Assembly: GCA_940337035.1 (NCBI GenBank)
Contig: CALNHX010005142.1
Coordinates: 48,955-112,954, forward strand
Direction of reading: 5' to 3'
Source: Agriotes lineatus
Lineage: Eukaryota > Arthropoda > Insecta > Coleoptera > Elateridae
Length of the DNA stretch: 64,000 nucleotides
Shown here piece by piece: positions 9,087 through 18,754 of the stretch (position 1 is the stretch's first letter; each line of letters starts with the position of its first letter). The notes under the pieces were generated by a model. It had not been told where the DNA came from, made no database searches, and saw only the letters and a program-made list of their open reading frames with translations. Position numbers and translations under genes: made by a program.

Positions 9087-9243
9087 GACAACACTTTAAA
9101 ACCCAACGATCGCAAGAAGTCTCTGTTTGCCTTTGTTAACTGCTTGGCGGACGAAGCTGAACTGATTTTACAAGGCTGTGGACAACGTCTCTTATACGAA
9201 CTGGGTTGGACATGGTAGGGTGAAAGGTTGAATCGAAAACCCA
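9087..9243. other. Short inter-capsid spacer with a cryptic plus-strand ORF
   Basis: On the plus strand an open stretch of about 44 codons (about 9087-9220) ends in TAG and reads like a genuine helical peptide (KSLFAFVNCLADEAELILQ). It has no ATG and runs antisense to the leftward cluster. It may be chance or a relic; no function is proposed. Confidence 0.25.
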
Positions 9244-9933
9244 TTATAACTTCTTTAAATGCAATGTTACCGTGACGGTTTCCTTACTAAAACTGACGAG
9301 GGTATCAGTCTGGTCCAGTATTTTAACAGTTAGGTTAGTGATCTGTCTCGTGCTGATCGGTAGGTAAATGACAGGGTTAGGTGTTTCCACTATTTTGTAC
9401 CCAGGCGGCACTATGGGGAAGAATTGATGAACGATGTGGCCAGGCTTACCATTTTTATAGGAACCGACAGAGATATTGCAGTGGATAAGGATGGAGTTAA
9501 TGTTCAAAATTTTTGTAACATGTTCACCTGCATGCCACATATTCGCATCATAAATTTTGCTGTCAAATCCCAGCATGTCTCGGATAGTATTGTCACATGT
9601 AAAGTCGATTGGAACGTCCGATTTTATTTCGGTTTTTAAGGTGCTGTTGTTTCCGCGTAGCAGCACCCGCCCATTACTTCCGCTAGACTCAAGTTGGTTA
9701 TGCAGAAAGTCGGCAATGTCCGTAATTTCGTATGCGCCCTCAGGTATAGTAATATGAGGTAGTCCGACGAGATGAAATTCATTGTTGGGAGGTCTAATGT
9801 TAGCAATAGTATTGTAGGTTTCGAAACTTAACAACCCCAAAACATATTCGCTACCGTCGTCTAAGAAAATAGGGGGGTCAAAATTCGCAGTAAGGATTGA
9901 TGAATCACCTGTCAGAGTGAATATACTAGACAT
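9244..9933 (-). CDS. Penton-like minor capsid protein (single jelly-roll)
   Basis: A 229-residue protein when started at the ATG at 9933; the longer frame up to 9948 would need GTG. The sequence is beta-rich, opening with FTLTGDSSILTANFDPPI and the LGLLSFETYNTIANI block. It continues with FHLVGLPHITIPEGAYEI and a basic-poor C-terminus (ITNLTVKILDQTDTLVSF). This is the usual pattern of the Polinton minor capsid (penton base) protein, which sits at the fivefold vertices. The gene lies directly after the protease gene and before the major capsid gene. Confidence 0.85.
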   Translation of the reverse strand: MSSIFTLTGDSSILTANFDPPIFLDDGSEYVLGLLSFETYNTIANIRPPNNEFHLVGLPHITIPEGAYEITDIADFLHNQLESSGSNGRVLLRGNNSTLKTEIKSDVPIDFTCDNTIRDMLGFDSKIYDANMWHAGEHVTKILNINSILIHCNISVGSYKNGKPGHIVHQFFPIVPPGYKIVETPNPVIYLPISTRQITNLTVKILDQTDTLVSFSKETVTVTLHLKKL

Positions 9934-9948
9934 GATGAAGCGCAACAC

Positions 9949-10341
9949 TTAAACTGCCGACAAAAGCGGTTTCGCAAAGTTATATAGGAATTTGAGACAC
10001 AGGTGACCACATGTGTATGACATGAGTCGTTGATATCTATTAGAATTATACGTGATCGTGTTATCGCCACCATCGCTACGAAAGTATTTCACTAATTCGG
10101 TTGGAGGTTGTAAGCGACCGATGCTATCGAAATACAGAACAAAGGTATCCACTTTTACGTAAGCCGTCCAATGCGTGCCAGGTCCTACATCATCGTCTAG
10201 GTTAGTGACACCACATTCTCGTTTACGAATCTTGATAGGCAGGGCATCCCGCATAAATATTCCCCTAAAGTGTGGAATTTCTAGGCGTTTAACGTAGTCT
10301 GTAATATCGATGTTGGTTAACGCGCGGCGCGGCAGCTTCAA
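9949..10341 (-). CDS. Adenain-like cysteine protease (no natural ATG)
   Basis: A maturation protease of the adenovirus type (C5/Ulp1-like fold) that would process capsid and core proteins. Counting from codon 10341, the catalytic set is His57 in GPGTHWTAYV, Asp72 in LYFDS, Gln104 and Cys111 in SYTCGHLCLKF; the seven-residue Gln-to-Cys spacing matches the family. The N-terminal block LTNIDITDYVKRL and the FRGIFMRDALP motif are also typical. The frame has no ATG before the conserved N-terminus; 10341 is a TTG. The frame is -1 to the overlapping PLA2 gene and opens directly behind a slippery heptamer at 10347-10353, so production as a frameshift extension is plausible. Confidence 0.85.
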   Translation of the reverse strand: MKLPRRALTNIDITDYVKRLEIPHFRGIFMRDALPIKIRKRECGVTNLDDDVGPGTHWTAYVKVDTFVLYFDSIGRLQPPTELVKYFRSDGGDNTITYNSNRYQRLMSYTCGHLCLKFLYNFAKPLLSAV

Positions 10342-11060
10342 CGGTAGTTTTTTGACTGATACGGTCGTAGATATAACCCTTTTCCGCGAGCAATGGATTC
10401 CATAGCTTTGTTATGTCTCTCCTTTTCCTGGAGATTCTTTTTAGCAGCCTTTGAGTCTCCCACTGCTTTAGCGACTGCTGCAGCACCACCTCCGAGAGAT
10501 CCCAATGCTCCTAATGCAGCAAGTATGGGTACAAGCGGCAATATGCCTCCTCTCTTCGGAAGAGGTAGTACTCTTGACCGCTTCCGCCTCCTCCTCCTTG
10601 TTTTTAAAGCTCCTCCTGAATGCGAGCGGACTGTGATACCGACCCGTTTGGAATGCGTTCGCCGTGTACGCTTCCGTTTCACACCCATTCCGACTTTCGT
10701 CTTTCCTTTCATAATTCCAGTAACAGCAAGGGCTGCAGCTCTTTCCCCAAGAGTAGAGTCTTTTGCTTTAACACGTTCCCAAGCTTTCTCTGCTAGAACT
10801 TTATCTGCCGCGTGACGTGTCGAAAGATCGCTAGATTGTGAGTATGCGATGTCGTGTTGCTTGCAGGCCTCGTCCAGAGGATTCCTTCCTCGATCGCCTC
10901 GAGAAAGACGTTTTTTAAGTCGGGTACCAGGTCCGCAAAACTTGTACCCTGGTATGTGTAGTTCAAAGGGTAATTTGTCAATAAGGGTATTCAGGAAACC
11001 GCGACCTTTCCGCTTGGCGCTTCGGTGATGACTGGTTTGTTTACGCCTAGTAGCTTTCAT
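10338..11060 (-). CDS. PLA2-domain / basic core protein X
   Basis: A 240-residue virion protein. Residues 1-20 are very basic. A phospholipase A2 domain follows, with the calcium-loop motif PGYKFCGPGTRL (37-48) and catalytic DEACKQHDIAY (63-73; His69-Asp70), like the PLA2 domains of parvoviral and adintoviral capsid proteins that act on endosomal membranes. The middle is Lys/Arg-rich (VKRKRTRRTHSKR, KTRRRRRKRSR), as in adenoviral core protein X. Next comes a hydrophobic, Gly/Ala-rich segment (about 180-207) that resembles membrane-lytic minor capsid proteins. The ATG at 11060 lies 99 bp from the divergent ATPase gene. Its last codons overlap the protease frame. Confidence 0.85.
   Translation of the reverse strand: MKATRRKQTSHHRSAKRKGRGFLNTLIDKLPFELHIPGYKFCGPGTRLKKRLSRGDRGRNPLDEACKQHDIAYSQSSDLSTRHAADKVLAEKAWERVKAKDSTLGERAAALAVTGIMKGKTKVGMGVKRKRTRRTHSKRVGITVRSHSGGALKTRRRRRKRSRVLPLPKRGGILPLVPILAALGALGSLGGGAAAVAKAVGDSKAAKKNLQEKERHNKAMESIARGKGLYLRPYQSKNYR
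10347..10353 (-). promoter_or_regulatory. Candidate -1 ribosomal frameshift site (A AAA AAC)
   Basis: In the zero frame of the PLA2 gene the codons read TCA AAA AAC, giving the canonical heptamer A AAA AAC three codons before that gene's TGA (10338-10340). A -1 slip enters the protease frame. Downstream, GCGTTAAC can pair with a later GTTAAACGC (one bulge), which could act as a stimulating stem, although it lies farther away than usual. Confidence 0.5.
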
Positions 11061-11159
11061 CTTAAAGACTTACACACGACTGATGTTCTTCAAACGGAAT
11101 TAACAAATATAACGAGAACGCACGGCGGGTAGAGCGCAGTTTCCTTCCGAGCGAAAACG
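11061..11159. promoter_or_regulatory. Divergent late promoter region
   Basis: Only 99 bp separate the start codons of the leftward PLA2/core gene and the rightward ATPase gene, so both late clusters must be driven from here. No ACCTTG box and no strong TATA box are visible, unlike the accessory genes. That fits a different, probably late, promoter class. Confidence 0.5.
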
Positions 11160-11858
11160 ATGGAAAACGTCAAAATTGTGAAGCAAGGGTGTTCCTTACC
11201 GGTAGTAAATCACACAATAAATTCCATATCCGAGACTTACAGAAAGCACAGCGCTTTACTGGGTAAAGGATGTAAACGATGTGTGGTCATAGGTCGATCC
11301 GGATCTGGAAAAACCAACCTCATGATCAGTTTACTAGTACATCGAAATGGGTTGCGATTCGGACACCTTTATATATATTCGAAAACACTCCATCAACCCA
11401 AATATAATTATCTGAGAGAAGCCTTTCGACCATTGAGAGACATTGGATTCTTCGAATATAGTAACGATTGTGAGGTTATCAAACCCCAGGAAGCAAAAGA
11501 ACATTCCGTGATAGTTTTTGACGACGTAGCTTGCGAGACGCAAAGCATAATTCGAGATTATTTTTGTTTCGGACGTCACCGAAACATAGATTGTTTTTAT
11601 CTATGTCAGACGTATTCATCTATTCCTAAGCAGCTCATAAGAGATAATGCAAATCTCATCATCATATTCCAACAAGACAACACCAATCTGAAGCACATTT
11701 ACGACGATCATGTCAACACGGACATGTCATTCGACAAATTTAAAGCATTGTGCTCTTATTGTTGGAATGAGGATCACGGATTTTTAGTGATCGATAAAGA
11801 AAGCGAAACCAACGCGGGACGATATAGAAAAGGTTTCGACAATTACTTTAATATATAG
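11160..11858 (+). CDS. Genome-packaging ATPase (FtsK/HerA type)
   Basis: A 232-residue ATPase that pumps DNA into capsids in Polintons and related viruses. The Walker A motif GRSGSGKTN is at residues 45-53 and the Walker B SVIVFDD at 116-122. A conserved Gln-Thr-Tyr (150-152) and the IRDNANLIIIF segment, with a likely arginine finger, follow. Length is normal for the family (about 220-260). It is the first gene of the rightward late cluster and looks intact. Confidence 0.92.
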   Translation: MENVKIVKQGCSLPVVNHTINSISETYRKHSALLGKGCKRCVVIGRSGSGKTNLMISLLVHRNGLRFGHLYIYSKTLHQPKYNYLREAFRPLRDIGFFEYSNDCEVIKPQEAKEHSVIVFDDVACETQSIIRDYFCFGRHRNIDCFYLCQTYSSIPKQLIRDNANLIIIFQQDNTNLKHIYDDHVNTDMSFDKFKALCSYCWNEDHGFLVIDKESETNAGRYRKGFDNYFNI

Positions 11859-11913
11859 ACAGCTGCCAAAGAAGGGAAGGTAGTAGTTTACCAACAACTG
11901 AAGGAGTTGCAAC

Positions 11914-13053
11914 ATGGATAAGCGTTTAGCCAGGGAACTTATCAAAACCCGACAATCCGTTAGACGTAAATACGCAGCTTTAAAAGCAGACATCGCCCAA
12001 TCCCAATCGATTTTAGCTGAGCAATTTAAACCTCTTTCCAAGCCGCTCACCGAATTGCTGACAACTATAAAGCAAGAAGGTGTGCCAGTGGGCGAACCAA
12101 AAGTGGATTATTTGCCAATAACAATTAAACGTAGAGTATCCACTCCCTCTACCTTGCCCCGTCCGCGAGCGATAACCACTCCAGGCCGAGTTTCTGCGAC
12201 AAACCTTCTGGGATCGTCACACACTTCCACACCGGGGCCATCACACACGTCCACACCAGGGCCATCACACACCTCCACACCTCGATTTTTGCAGACGCAT
12301 GTGTTATCCGAGAGTGAACCAGTAGAGGAATACGATGAGCAGTTGCAAACGGATGTTGCTGAGGCGGCAGCAGAAGAAAGTGCTGTACAAGCGGCCAGAG
12401 AAACCATCCAACAAATGCTGGCACCGGAAGTTCTTGGTCAATATTTAGAACAATTTCAAGGGTTAGCTCGAAAATACGTGGAAGGAATGATACGAGATAC
12501 TGAGGACAAGTACGATTTGCACTACGGAGTCCGATTCGACATAGAGGGAGATAAGTTTGCTATAGGAAATAAAGAAATCAAATTCGAGGGTGAAAATATC
12601 GTTATTACAGACCACGGCAACAGAATAGTCTACAAAGGCACTCCAGGATTGTACGAATTGATGTTTAAAAAGAAACCAAATATATACAAAAACGCAGATT
12701 TAGAGCAATATCTAGATTTAGTGGATCGTTCCGCCGCAAATCGTGTAAACTACGACCCCACACAAAGAGTTAGTGGTAACGCAGGGTCTAAATACATGAA
12801 AATAGTACGACCTCTAACTGCCTCCTCAACCATAAGAGCTCCCGGCAGACCAGCGACGAAGGTATCACGGCGTGGCAAGGGATTACTAACAGTGACGGAC
12901 AAAAAAGTGGAATATGTTCCTTGGAAGGATCCCAACTCATTAGTGAATCGGTTGCGTATATTAATAGCTTCTCAGGCAGCTGGACACACGGGTCATGCAA
13001 ATGAGATAGTCCGTATCACCGAAGCCTTACGAGACGCGAAAATAATCTTCTAA
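11914..13053 (+). CDS. DUF8207-like conserved Polinton protein
   Basis: A 379-residue protein. The N-terminal part (1-75) is basic and helical. Residues about 105-125 hold three copies of a GPSHTSTP-type nonapeptide repeat, and the matching DNA is a 27-bp tandem repeat at about 12220-12280. A Glu/Ala-rich linker follows. The C-terminal region (GTPGLYELMFKKKPNIY, then DLEQYLDLVDRS) matches the pattern I know as DUF8207, found in proteins of Polinton-like elements in insects and cnidarians. A structural or assembly role is likely from its place between ATPase and integrase, but the function is unknown. It ends with a helical stretch. Confidence 0.75.
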   Translation: MDKRLARELIKTRQSVRRKYAALKADIAQSQSILAEQFKPLSKPLTELLTTIKQEGVPVGEPKVDYLPITIKRRVSTPSTLPRPRAITTPGRVSATNLLGSSHTSTPGPSHTSTPGPSHTSTPRFLQTHVLSESEPVEEYDEQLQTDVAEAAAEESAVQAARETIQQMLAPEVLGQYLEQFQGLARKYVEGMIRDTEDKYDLHYGVRFDIEGDKFAIGNKEIKFEGENIVITDHGNRIVYKGTPGLYELMFKKKPNIYKNADLEQYLDLVDRSAANRVNYDPTQRVSGNAGSKYMKIVRPLTASSTIRAPGRPATKVSRRGKGLLTVTDKKVEYVPWKDPNSLVNRLRILIASQAAGHTGHANEIVRITEALRDAKIIF

Positions 13054-13115
13054 GGGGTACAAAACCTTAGGGTCGACGGAATGTCGATCAGAACGCATTC
13101 AACGACGAAGCAGTA

Positions 13116-13484
13116 ATGCCGATAGACAAATTTGGAAGACACTACCATAGCGCGCGCTATTATTCTCATCCCAAACGTATCTTTATGAAAGTAAAAAATG
13201 TAAACCAACTCCACATAGAAGTACCACTGCTGCTAGTGGGGCGTGGGTTCGATGAAAGCGGATATTCCAAAATTTTCGGACAGAACGAGTACATTTTTCC
13301 GTTAACAACCGGCGAGATCATAAGTGTTCAAGTCAGCGAACCTTTGGTAGTATCACACATCAACGGCATCCCACAGGAGACGCTTGTCGGTAAGACATTG
13401 CGGCGAGGAGATAAACTGCAATTCGAATCCATAAACAATAAGTTATACGTGCAACTGCTGCTTAAATGTCCCGTAGGAGAGTAG
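13116..13484 (+). CDS. Small conserved protein with MPIDKFGRHYH N-terminus
   Basis: A 122-residue, beta-rich protein starting with MPIDKFGRHYHSARYYSH. A second, more divergent copy is encoded at 22828-23220. Both share MPI(D/N)KFG at the start, a central EYI-P-T block, and (L/M)(R/Q)(R/K)GDKL(Q/K)F near the end. The constant N-terminal peptide followed by a variable beta-rich part suggests a virion attachment protein anchored by its N-terminus, like a fibre. That is inference only. It lies in the late cluster, 62 bp after the preceding gene. Confidence 0.7.
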   Translation: MPIDKFGRHYHSARYYSHPKRIFMKVKNVNQLHIEVPLLLVGRGFDESGYSKIFGQNEYIFPLTTGEIISVQVSEPLVVSHINGIPQETLVGKTLRRGDKLQFESINNKLYVQLLLKCPVGE

Positions 13485-13500
13485 AAAGCAACAGTTGACA

Positions 13501-14343
13501 ATGAACCTTAAAGAAGCCATTGTTGGCGAACTCCACAAACCAGCACGAATACATTTCAAGAGAAGGCGCGTTATTCTAAAAGGCTTGAACGATTTATATC
13601 AAGCTGATTTGGTAGAAATGATCCCTTATGCAAAAGTCAATAAAGGCTTTCGTTATATTCTGGTAGTCATTAATGCCTTCTCGAAGTATGTGTGGGCCTA
13701 TCCCGTAAAACGTAAAACAGGAAAGGACGTAACAGTTGCCATGGGTAAAGTGCTGAGGAGTGTAAAGGTGTCACCTCAAAACTTGCAGACGGATTTGGGG
13801 AAAGAGTTTTACAACACCGATTTTCAACGATTAATGCGACAGCACAATATCAATCACTACAGCACGTATTCTAGCATGAAAAGCAGCATAGTGGAGAGGT
13901 GCAACCGCACCCTGAAGAACATGATGTGGAAGCAGTTCAGCCTGCTAGGGTCCTACAAATGGTTGGATATCCTACCCAAGATAGTAGCAAAGTATAACAC
14001 AACCAAGCATCGCACAATAGGAATGAAACCTGCCGAAGTGAACTTAAAGAATGCGAAACTTCTTTTAAACACAGCGTACAGTCACACAAAGACCGTGGAT
14101 CCGAGACCTCAAAAGTTTCGTACAGGGGACTCGGTACGCATCAGCAAGTATCGTTCTGCATTTAGCAAGGGATACACGCCAAGCTGGAGCAACGAAGTAT
14201 TCACAATATCCACTGTTCGACTTACAAACCCAACAACCTATCGACTCACGGACCAAGAAGGTCAGGAAATTAAAGGAGGGTTCTACGAGCATGAACTGCA
14301 AAAACAAAACATTCGGACGTATATCTGGTCGAAAAGGTTCTGA
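13501..14343 (+). CDS. Retroviral-type (rve) integrase, C-terminal frameshift
   Basis: The first ATG is at 13501 (the frame is also open from a TTG at 13495). The catalytic core has Asp36 in YQADLVEM, Asp98 in QTDLGKEF and Glu132 in SIVERCNRT, with 33 residues between the last two. A Y-N-T-T-K-H / KPAEVN block and an SH3-like region (FRTGDSVRI) follow. The frame stops at 14343. A chromodomain (motifs LVYVKWLGF and HNSWI) continues in the +2 frame from about 14316 to 14429, directly after the FYEHELQ block, so one indel near 14310 separates it from the core. Chromodomains are usual at the end of Polinton integrases. The enzyme joins the TIR ends to the host genome. Confidence 0.9.
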   Translation: MNLKEAIVGELHKPARIHFKRRRVILKGLNDLYQADLVEMIPYAKVNKGFRYILVVINAFSKYVWAYPVKRKTGKDVTVAMGKVLRSVKVSPQNLQTDLGKEFYNTDFQRLMRQHNINHYSTYSSMKSSIVERCNRTLKNMMWKQFSLLGSYKWLDILPKIVAKYNTTKHRTIGMKPAEVNLKNAKLLLNTAYSHTKTVDPRPQKFRTGDSVRISKYRSAFSKGYTPSWSNEVFTISTVRLTNPTTYRLTDQEGQEIKGGFYEHELQKQNIRTYIWSKRF

Positions 14344-14429
14344 AGAAAAACGGAAATTTGGTGTATGTAAAGTGGTTGGGATTCGACAATCGACACAACT
14401 CTTGGATATCTAAAACCAATGTTGTATAA

Positions 14430-14842
14430 CTTAAAGAACTACTGTAGCACTCTCAAAATAAAAAAACTGTTTTTTTGTAAATTATTGTTTTATTAATGCC
14501 ACTAAACACAAACAATATTTCTTTGAAACACTTTCATCTTTCTCCCAACAAAAGCGACAACAGCAAAAGAACGAAATCATTAACATTTTAACGAAGCTGT
14601 TATTGTTAAAATATATAAACTTATCGTTAACATTCAAAATAGGTAAGCGTATTTGTTTTCCCAACATTAACTACAGTAAGAGTAATAATCACAAACATAT
14701 TAACAAAGCTATTATTTACAAACTAGGAACTATTCGTAATCTGCATATATATAGTATACACTACTAAGCGCAAGAAAGGGTTCGTTTGGTGAGACGTCTG
14801 CTATAAATAATAACCAATACTGTTCCGCGAACATACTGTAAT
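14430..14842. terminator. Convergent 3' region between integrase and polymerase
   Basis: About 410 bp of AT-rich sequence without an ORF of note. AATAAA-type signals occur on the plus strand near 14456 (serving the late rightward cluster). The minus strand has one near 14487 and AT-rich sequence before the polymerase stop at 14843. No other structure is seen. Confidence 0.45.
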
Positions 14843-17800
14843 TTACATTTGGTTTGCGGCTGCCCGCAGCAGTTCGTCAAGCCTGTAATCAGCAATACTG
14901 CAGTGACCCCACGCTAGTGTCTTCGTAGTGTTGGGAATAACGTAGCGCTTGTCATCATGCGACGAAAGCGCAACCTTATTTATTAAGTCGGTGTACATAG
15001 TGTGTGAACGGGATTTAAAGACGTACATTTGACACAAGACAGTCTCCCGCTTGTTCTCGGCAACGGCCTGATAAAGTTCGCTGGTCAGATACTTCCGAAC
15101 AGCGCTCTTTTTCACTCCCTTGGCTTTCTTGTCCACTTTAGATACGCTGTTTACACAGTATGATTTTGCACCGACCCCATAAAAGCTACGTACGACTACG
15201 CCAGCATATTCGTCCTTGAATTTGCCAACAACAGACTCGGTTTGCGGAATACCGTGCAGATTATCCACATAATTTGCAGTATCGAACCAATCAAGGTTGC
15301 GTTTCATGTCATCATAAAAATTGTTGGTTTTAATTTCTATAATGAAGGAGTCAGTGTCTGTGTAGAGTAAAGAGACATTATTGTCTTAACGTTTTTTCAG
15401 AAACCCATAAAAAAAGTCATACATGACAGTTTTCGAAATATCCAAAACGGAGAAACCAACATAACTAGGTTTGGCATACCAAACCCACAGTCTGTTCATT
15501 TCTACGGCTATTAAATTTTCATTAAAGCAGACTCTATCTTTAAAGTTAGGTCGCGCTATCAACGTTTCAGCCCCCAGTCTATTACCAATTTTCTCCCAAT
15601 GACTTACTAACTTTACATCAACCCTTTTGTCCACATTCTCCAATGTTTTGCCAAATACGCAGTTGTTAGCCAATTTAAAAGAATTTCTCTGAAAGTTGTT
15701 TGTCGATCGGTTTCTAAAGTCAGTATTAAAATCAATGTAGGTTCTGAGCCAAGGAGATTGGGTAAATTTCAGTATTCTATGTACTTTAACCAAAGTCAGA
15801 CCCGCATTCAAGGCCTGCTGTAATGCTCTGTAGTGAATGACATATTTCCGTTTGCCATATAAATTTGGAATCAATTTGGGTTGTTTAAATTTTCCCTCAG
15901 GAGGAATGAGAAGCTCCGGACAAAAGGGAAAGTCATTGTGAGCGTCGTGCAAATGCTCTGGATAGTCCAAATCTACCTCCAACACGTACCCGGTATTGGA
16001 CTCGGCAGACACTTGAAAAATGTCAAAATTTGAAATTTCCTCGTCAGTCATCCAAACAAAATCACGTTGTGGTAGAAACTGTCTCATAGCGTAACCATAA
16101 AGGTTGGTTGCGTCTAAAAACATGATAAACGACGTAGGTTTAGAATTATCGTAATTCCCGACAAACTCATTGTTGGCAATAGCTTGTCTCCCCACACAAG
16201 TGCTGACTCCTCCGCGAATACTGTTTCTAAAAAAGTGTAACATTTCTAAATCAGTAAGCAGCTCAAGTTCAACCCCCGTAAACTTTAACATAGCGTCCCA
16301 GCTTAATCCTGGGGCTGTGTAGTACTGAGCTGGATCCAACTTGTAATGTTTTAAATAAAAATTTCTAAAATTTTCGAACACGTCTGCCAAAATAAACACG
16401 TCACATTTGAGATAGACATCGGAGTAGTCGCCCAACGTTTGACAACCAAAAGTTTCCCAAACCTTCACGGCTCGTTCGTAATCAGTCTGAGAAATATGGG
16501 TTTCGGTTAGACGGTCATAAAAATCTTCGATCGAGGGTAAAGCAGACTCATCTAATTTTTGGAAAGAATCTAAATAGGAATATGGAAACACACCTTTCTG
16601 TCTCATCAACTCAAATTTGATGCCATTTCCGAATTGATTTTGAATTTCAACGCACTGGCCATCCGACAAGGTGTCGGCCAGCGATGCCAAAGACGAGCCC
16701 ATGAAACGAAAGCTATCCAAAAATCTGATGCTCAGATAAATGTTTTTTCGCTTTCCCTCCACAAAAATTTCATCAACCCAAAGACGTTTGCCAAACGAAA
16801 TGTACTTTTCTTTAGTTACCGGAATGACATCAATGTCTTCGTTATTTTGAGCCAATTGTTTAACAAACAGGTGCGAATCGTAATTTAGATTGTGAAAAAA
16901 TACCGGAATAAAATTTGGAAGTTTATAATTTAAATTACAATTGGAGTGGGCGGCTCCCCGATAGTCTCCAGTCAAATGATCGTGATCGCGTACTTTTACA
17001 TCCCCCTCACCAAACGGTCGACCACAAATGTAACATGAAACGGCTTCGTTAAAGTTTTGAATTTCCATAGCAGACATAGCTTTCATAGGTACAACGTTTT
17101 TCAAATGATGCGAATAGATGTTTTGCGCGTCTCTATCTAAACGTTCTATAAACATGTCCACCGCATCCTCCCCCCGATAAATTTCGAATTTTGACAGGCT
17201 GTCGTCATACGAACATTTCAAATAGTACGCGAAAGAGTAGGGTATGTGTTTACAGGTTGTAATCGTATAAGGTTTTGTGGGATCCGGTTGTTGGTCTCCT
17301 GCATCAACGGGTGCCAAAATTGTTTCAAAATCCGCGTACACTACGAATCCAACCTTCAATTGCTTCTGATAATTTTCAAATTTGAGAATATTCTGCGGTC
17401 TTACCTGACCACACTTGTCGGTGATCAACTCTGTCGTTGGCAATTTAGTATACACCTGATTACAGTCATAACTTTGATGCATAGTCAAGTGTGCTTCAGT
17501 TCTAAAGTAATTCAGGCAGCCGTCGCAAAAATGCTTTGCACCATCTCTAGCCGTTATTTGTCGCGATACTAATCTAGACAAATCTTTGATCCAACAGTAG
17601 TGACTATTACCTTTGTCGTTAGTTACAAGCAATAAATTTACATGCCACCTTTTTTTACAGGAGGTGTAGTACAGAGGTCCCACAACTTCATATTTAGTTT
17701 TATTGTCTTTAAAAAATTTCTCCAAACCGTATACGTTTATAGAAAGCTGCGGATTAATTGTTTCAAATTTAGAAATATCGCGCAACCGAACCGGAAATTC

Positions 17801-18045
17801 AATATCGGTCCATTGTAAAAATCGACGACAATTCGGATACGAAGAAGTTCGATTAGGCAATCCCTTTGGTACACAGAGGGCCGAGGTTACTGCCCAACCG
17901 AAACAACAATCGTCATTGTTTTGAACGTTCACGATCGCTTTCTTGCGCTGAATCTGCTTTGGGAGCGGGATGTACGAGGATGCCCGAAATGGATTGTATT
18001 TGTTGACGTTGACTTCAATGTACAACAACTGCTTCAAGATCCATC

Positions 18046-18110
18046 CTGACAATACAGAAAATTACCAAAGTTAGAATTGTTACAAAAAGCTACAGATCTC
18101 TTGCACACAC
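18046..18110 (-). other. PolB intron 3 (65 nt)
   Basis: GTGTGTGCAAG donor, pyrimidine-rich acceptor ending TGTCAG. Splicing joins the ERESG codon to the GWILKQ segment, matching the conserved polymerase alignment. The downstream ORF has no ATG of its own at this point. Confidence 0.85.
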
Positions 18111-18566
18111 CTGATTCCCGCTCCTGAAATTCCGACACCTTCTCGTCTAGCCTTCCAGTCAAATTATCATATAAGTGGCTCAAGTCTGTACCGCGAGTGA
18201 CTACCTCGTTAGCCGTATGAAAAGTTTTTACGTCTTGTAGATCTTGAGCTTCCAAAATAAAATACCCGAAGAGTTCGAAATTTATTTTGATGCTAGTTAA
18301 TTTGGTTAGCTGCCCTTCTATCAAATTTAAAATTTTTTCTTTCAATTCGGTCATATATTCCACAACGCTTATGTGATAATTTTCCGTGGAAATCCTATAA
18401 CTGGCCACACGGGACTTGAAGGCGTTTTGAAGGGCCACCACACCTTTCCCCAAGTGAAAGACGCCGCACCGTCTCGTGTGACGATTGCTCCTCAGATGAC
18501 CACCGAAGCACGTTCGAGGAATGTTTTCATCGCACACGTCACAGTATTGCGTCCTTGGGAAACCAC

Positions 18567-18617
18567 CTATCAAAACAAACTATTTACACACTGTACAAAC
18601 ACACCAAGCACGCATAC
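18567..18617 (-). other. PolB intron 2 (51 nt)
   Basis: GTATGCGTG donor and TTTTGATAG acceptor; phase 1 on both sides. The downstream exon begins within a frame that has no ATG, which supports splicing. Confidence 0.8.
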
Positions 18618-18695
18618 CATCACTACTGGAGTTGTTTAGTTTTGGGCGTTTACTCGGCCCCTCACCACCCACCACCGAAGTCTCCATAGCGTCGC

Positions 18696-18754
18696 CTGTA
18701 ATTAATACAACTACACTGAAGGTGCTGCTCTACATCAACACAATTTAAACTCAC
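18696..18754 (-). other. PolB intron 1 (59 nt)
   Basis: Consensus donor GTGAGT and acceptor TTAATTACAG; phase 1. It joins the C2H2-finger exon to the exon with the basic PSKRPKL motif. Confidence 0.8.
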
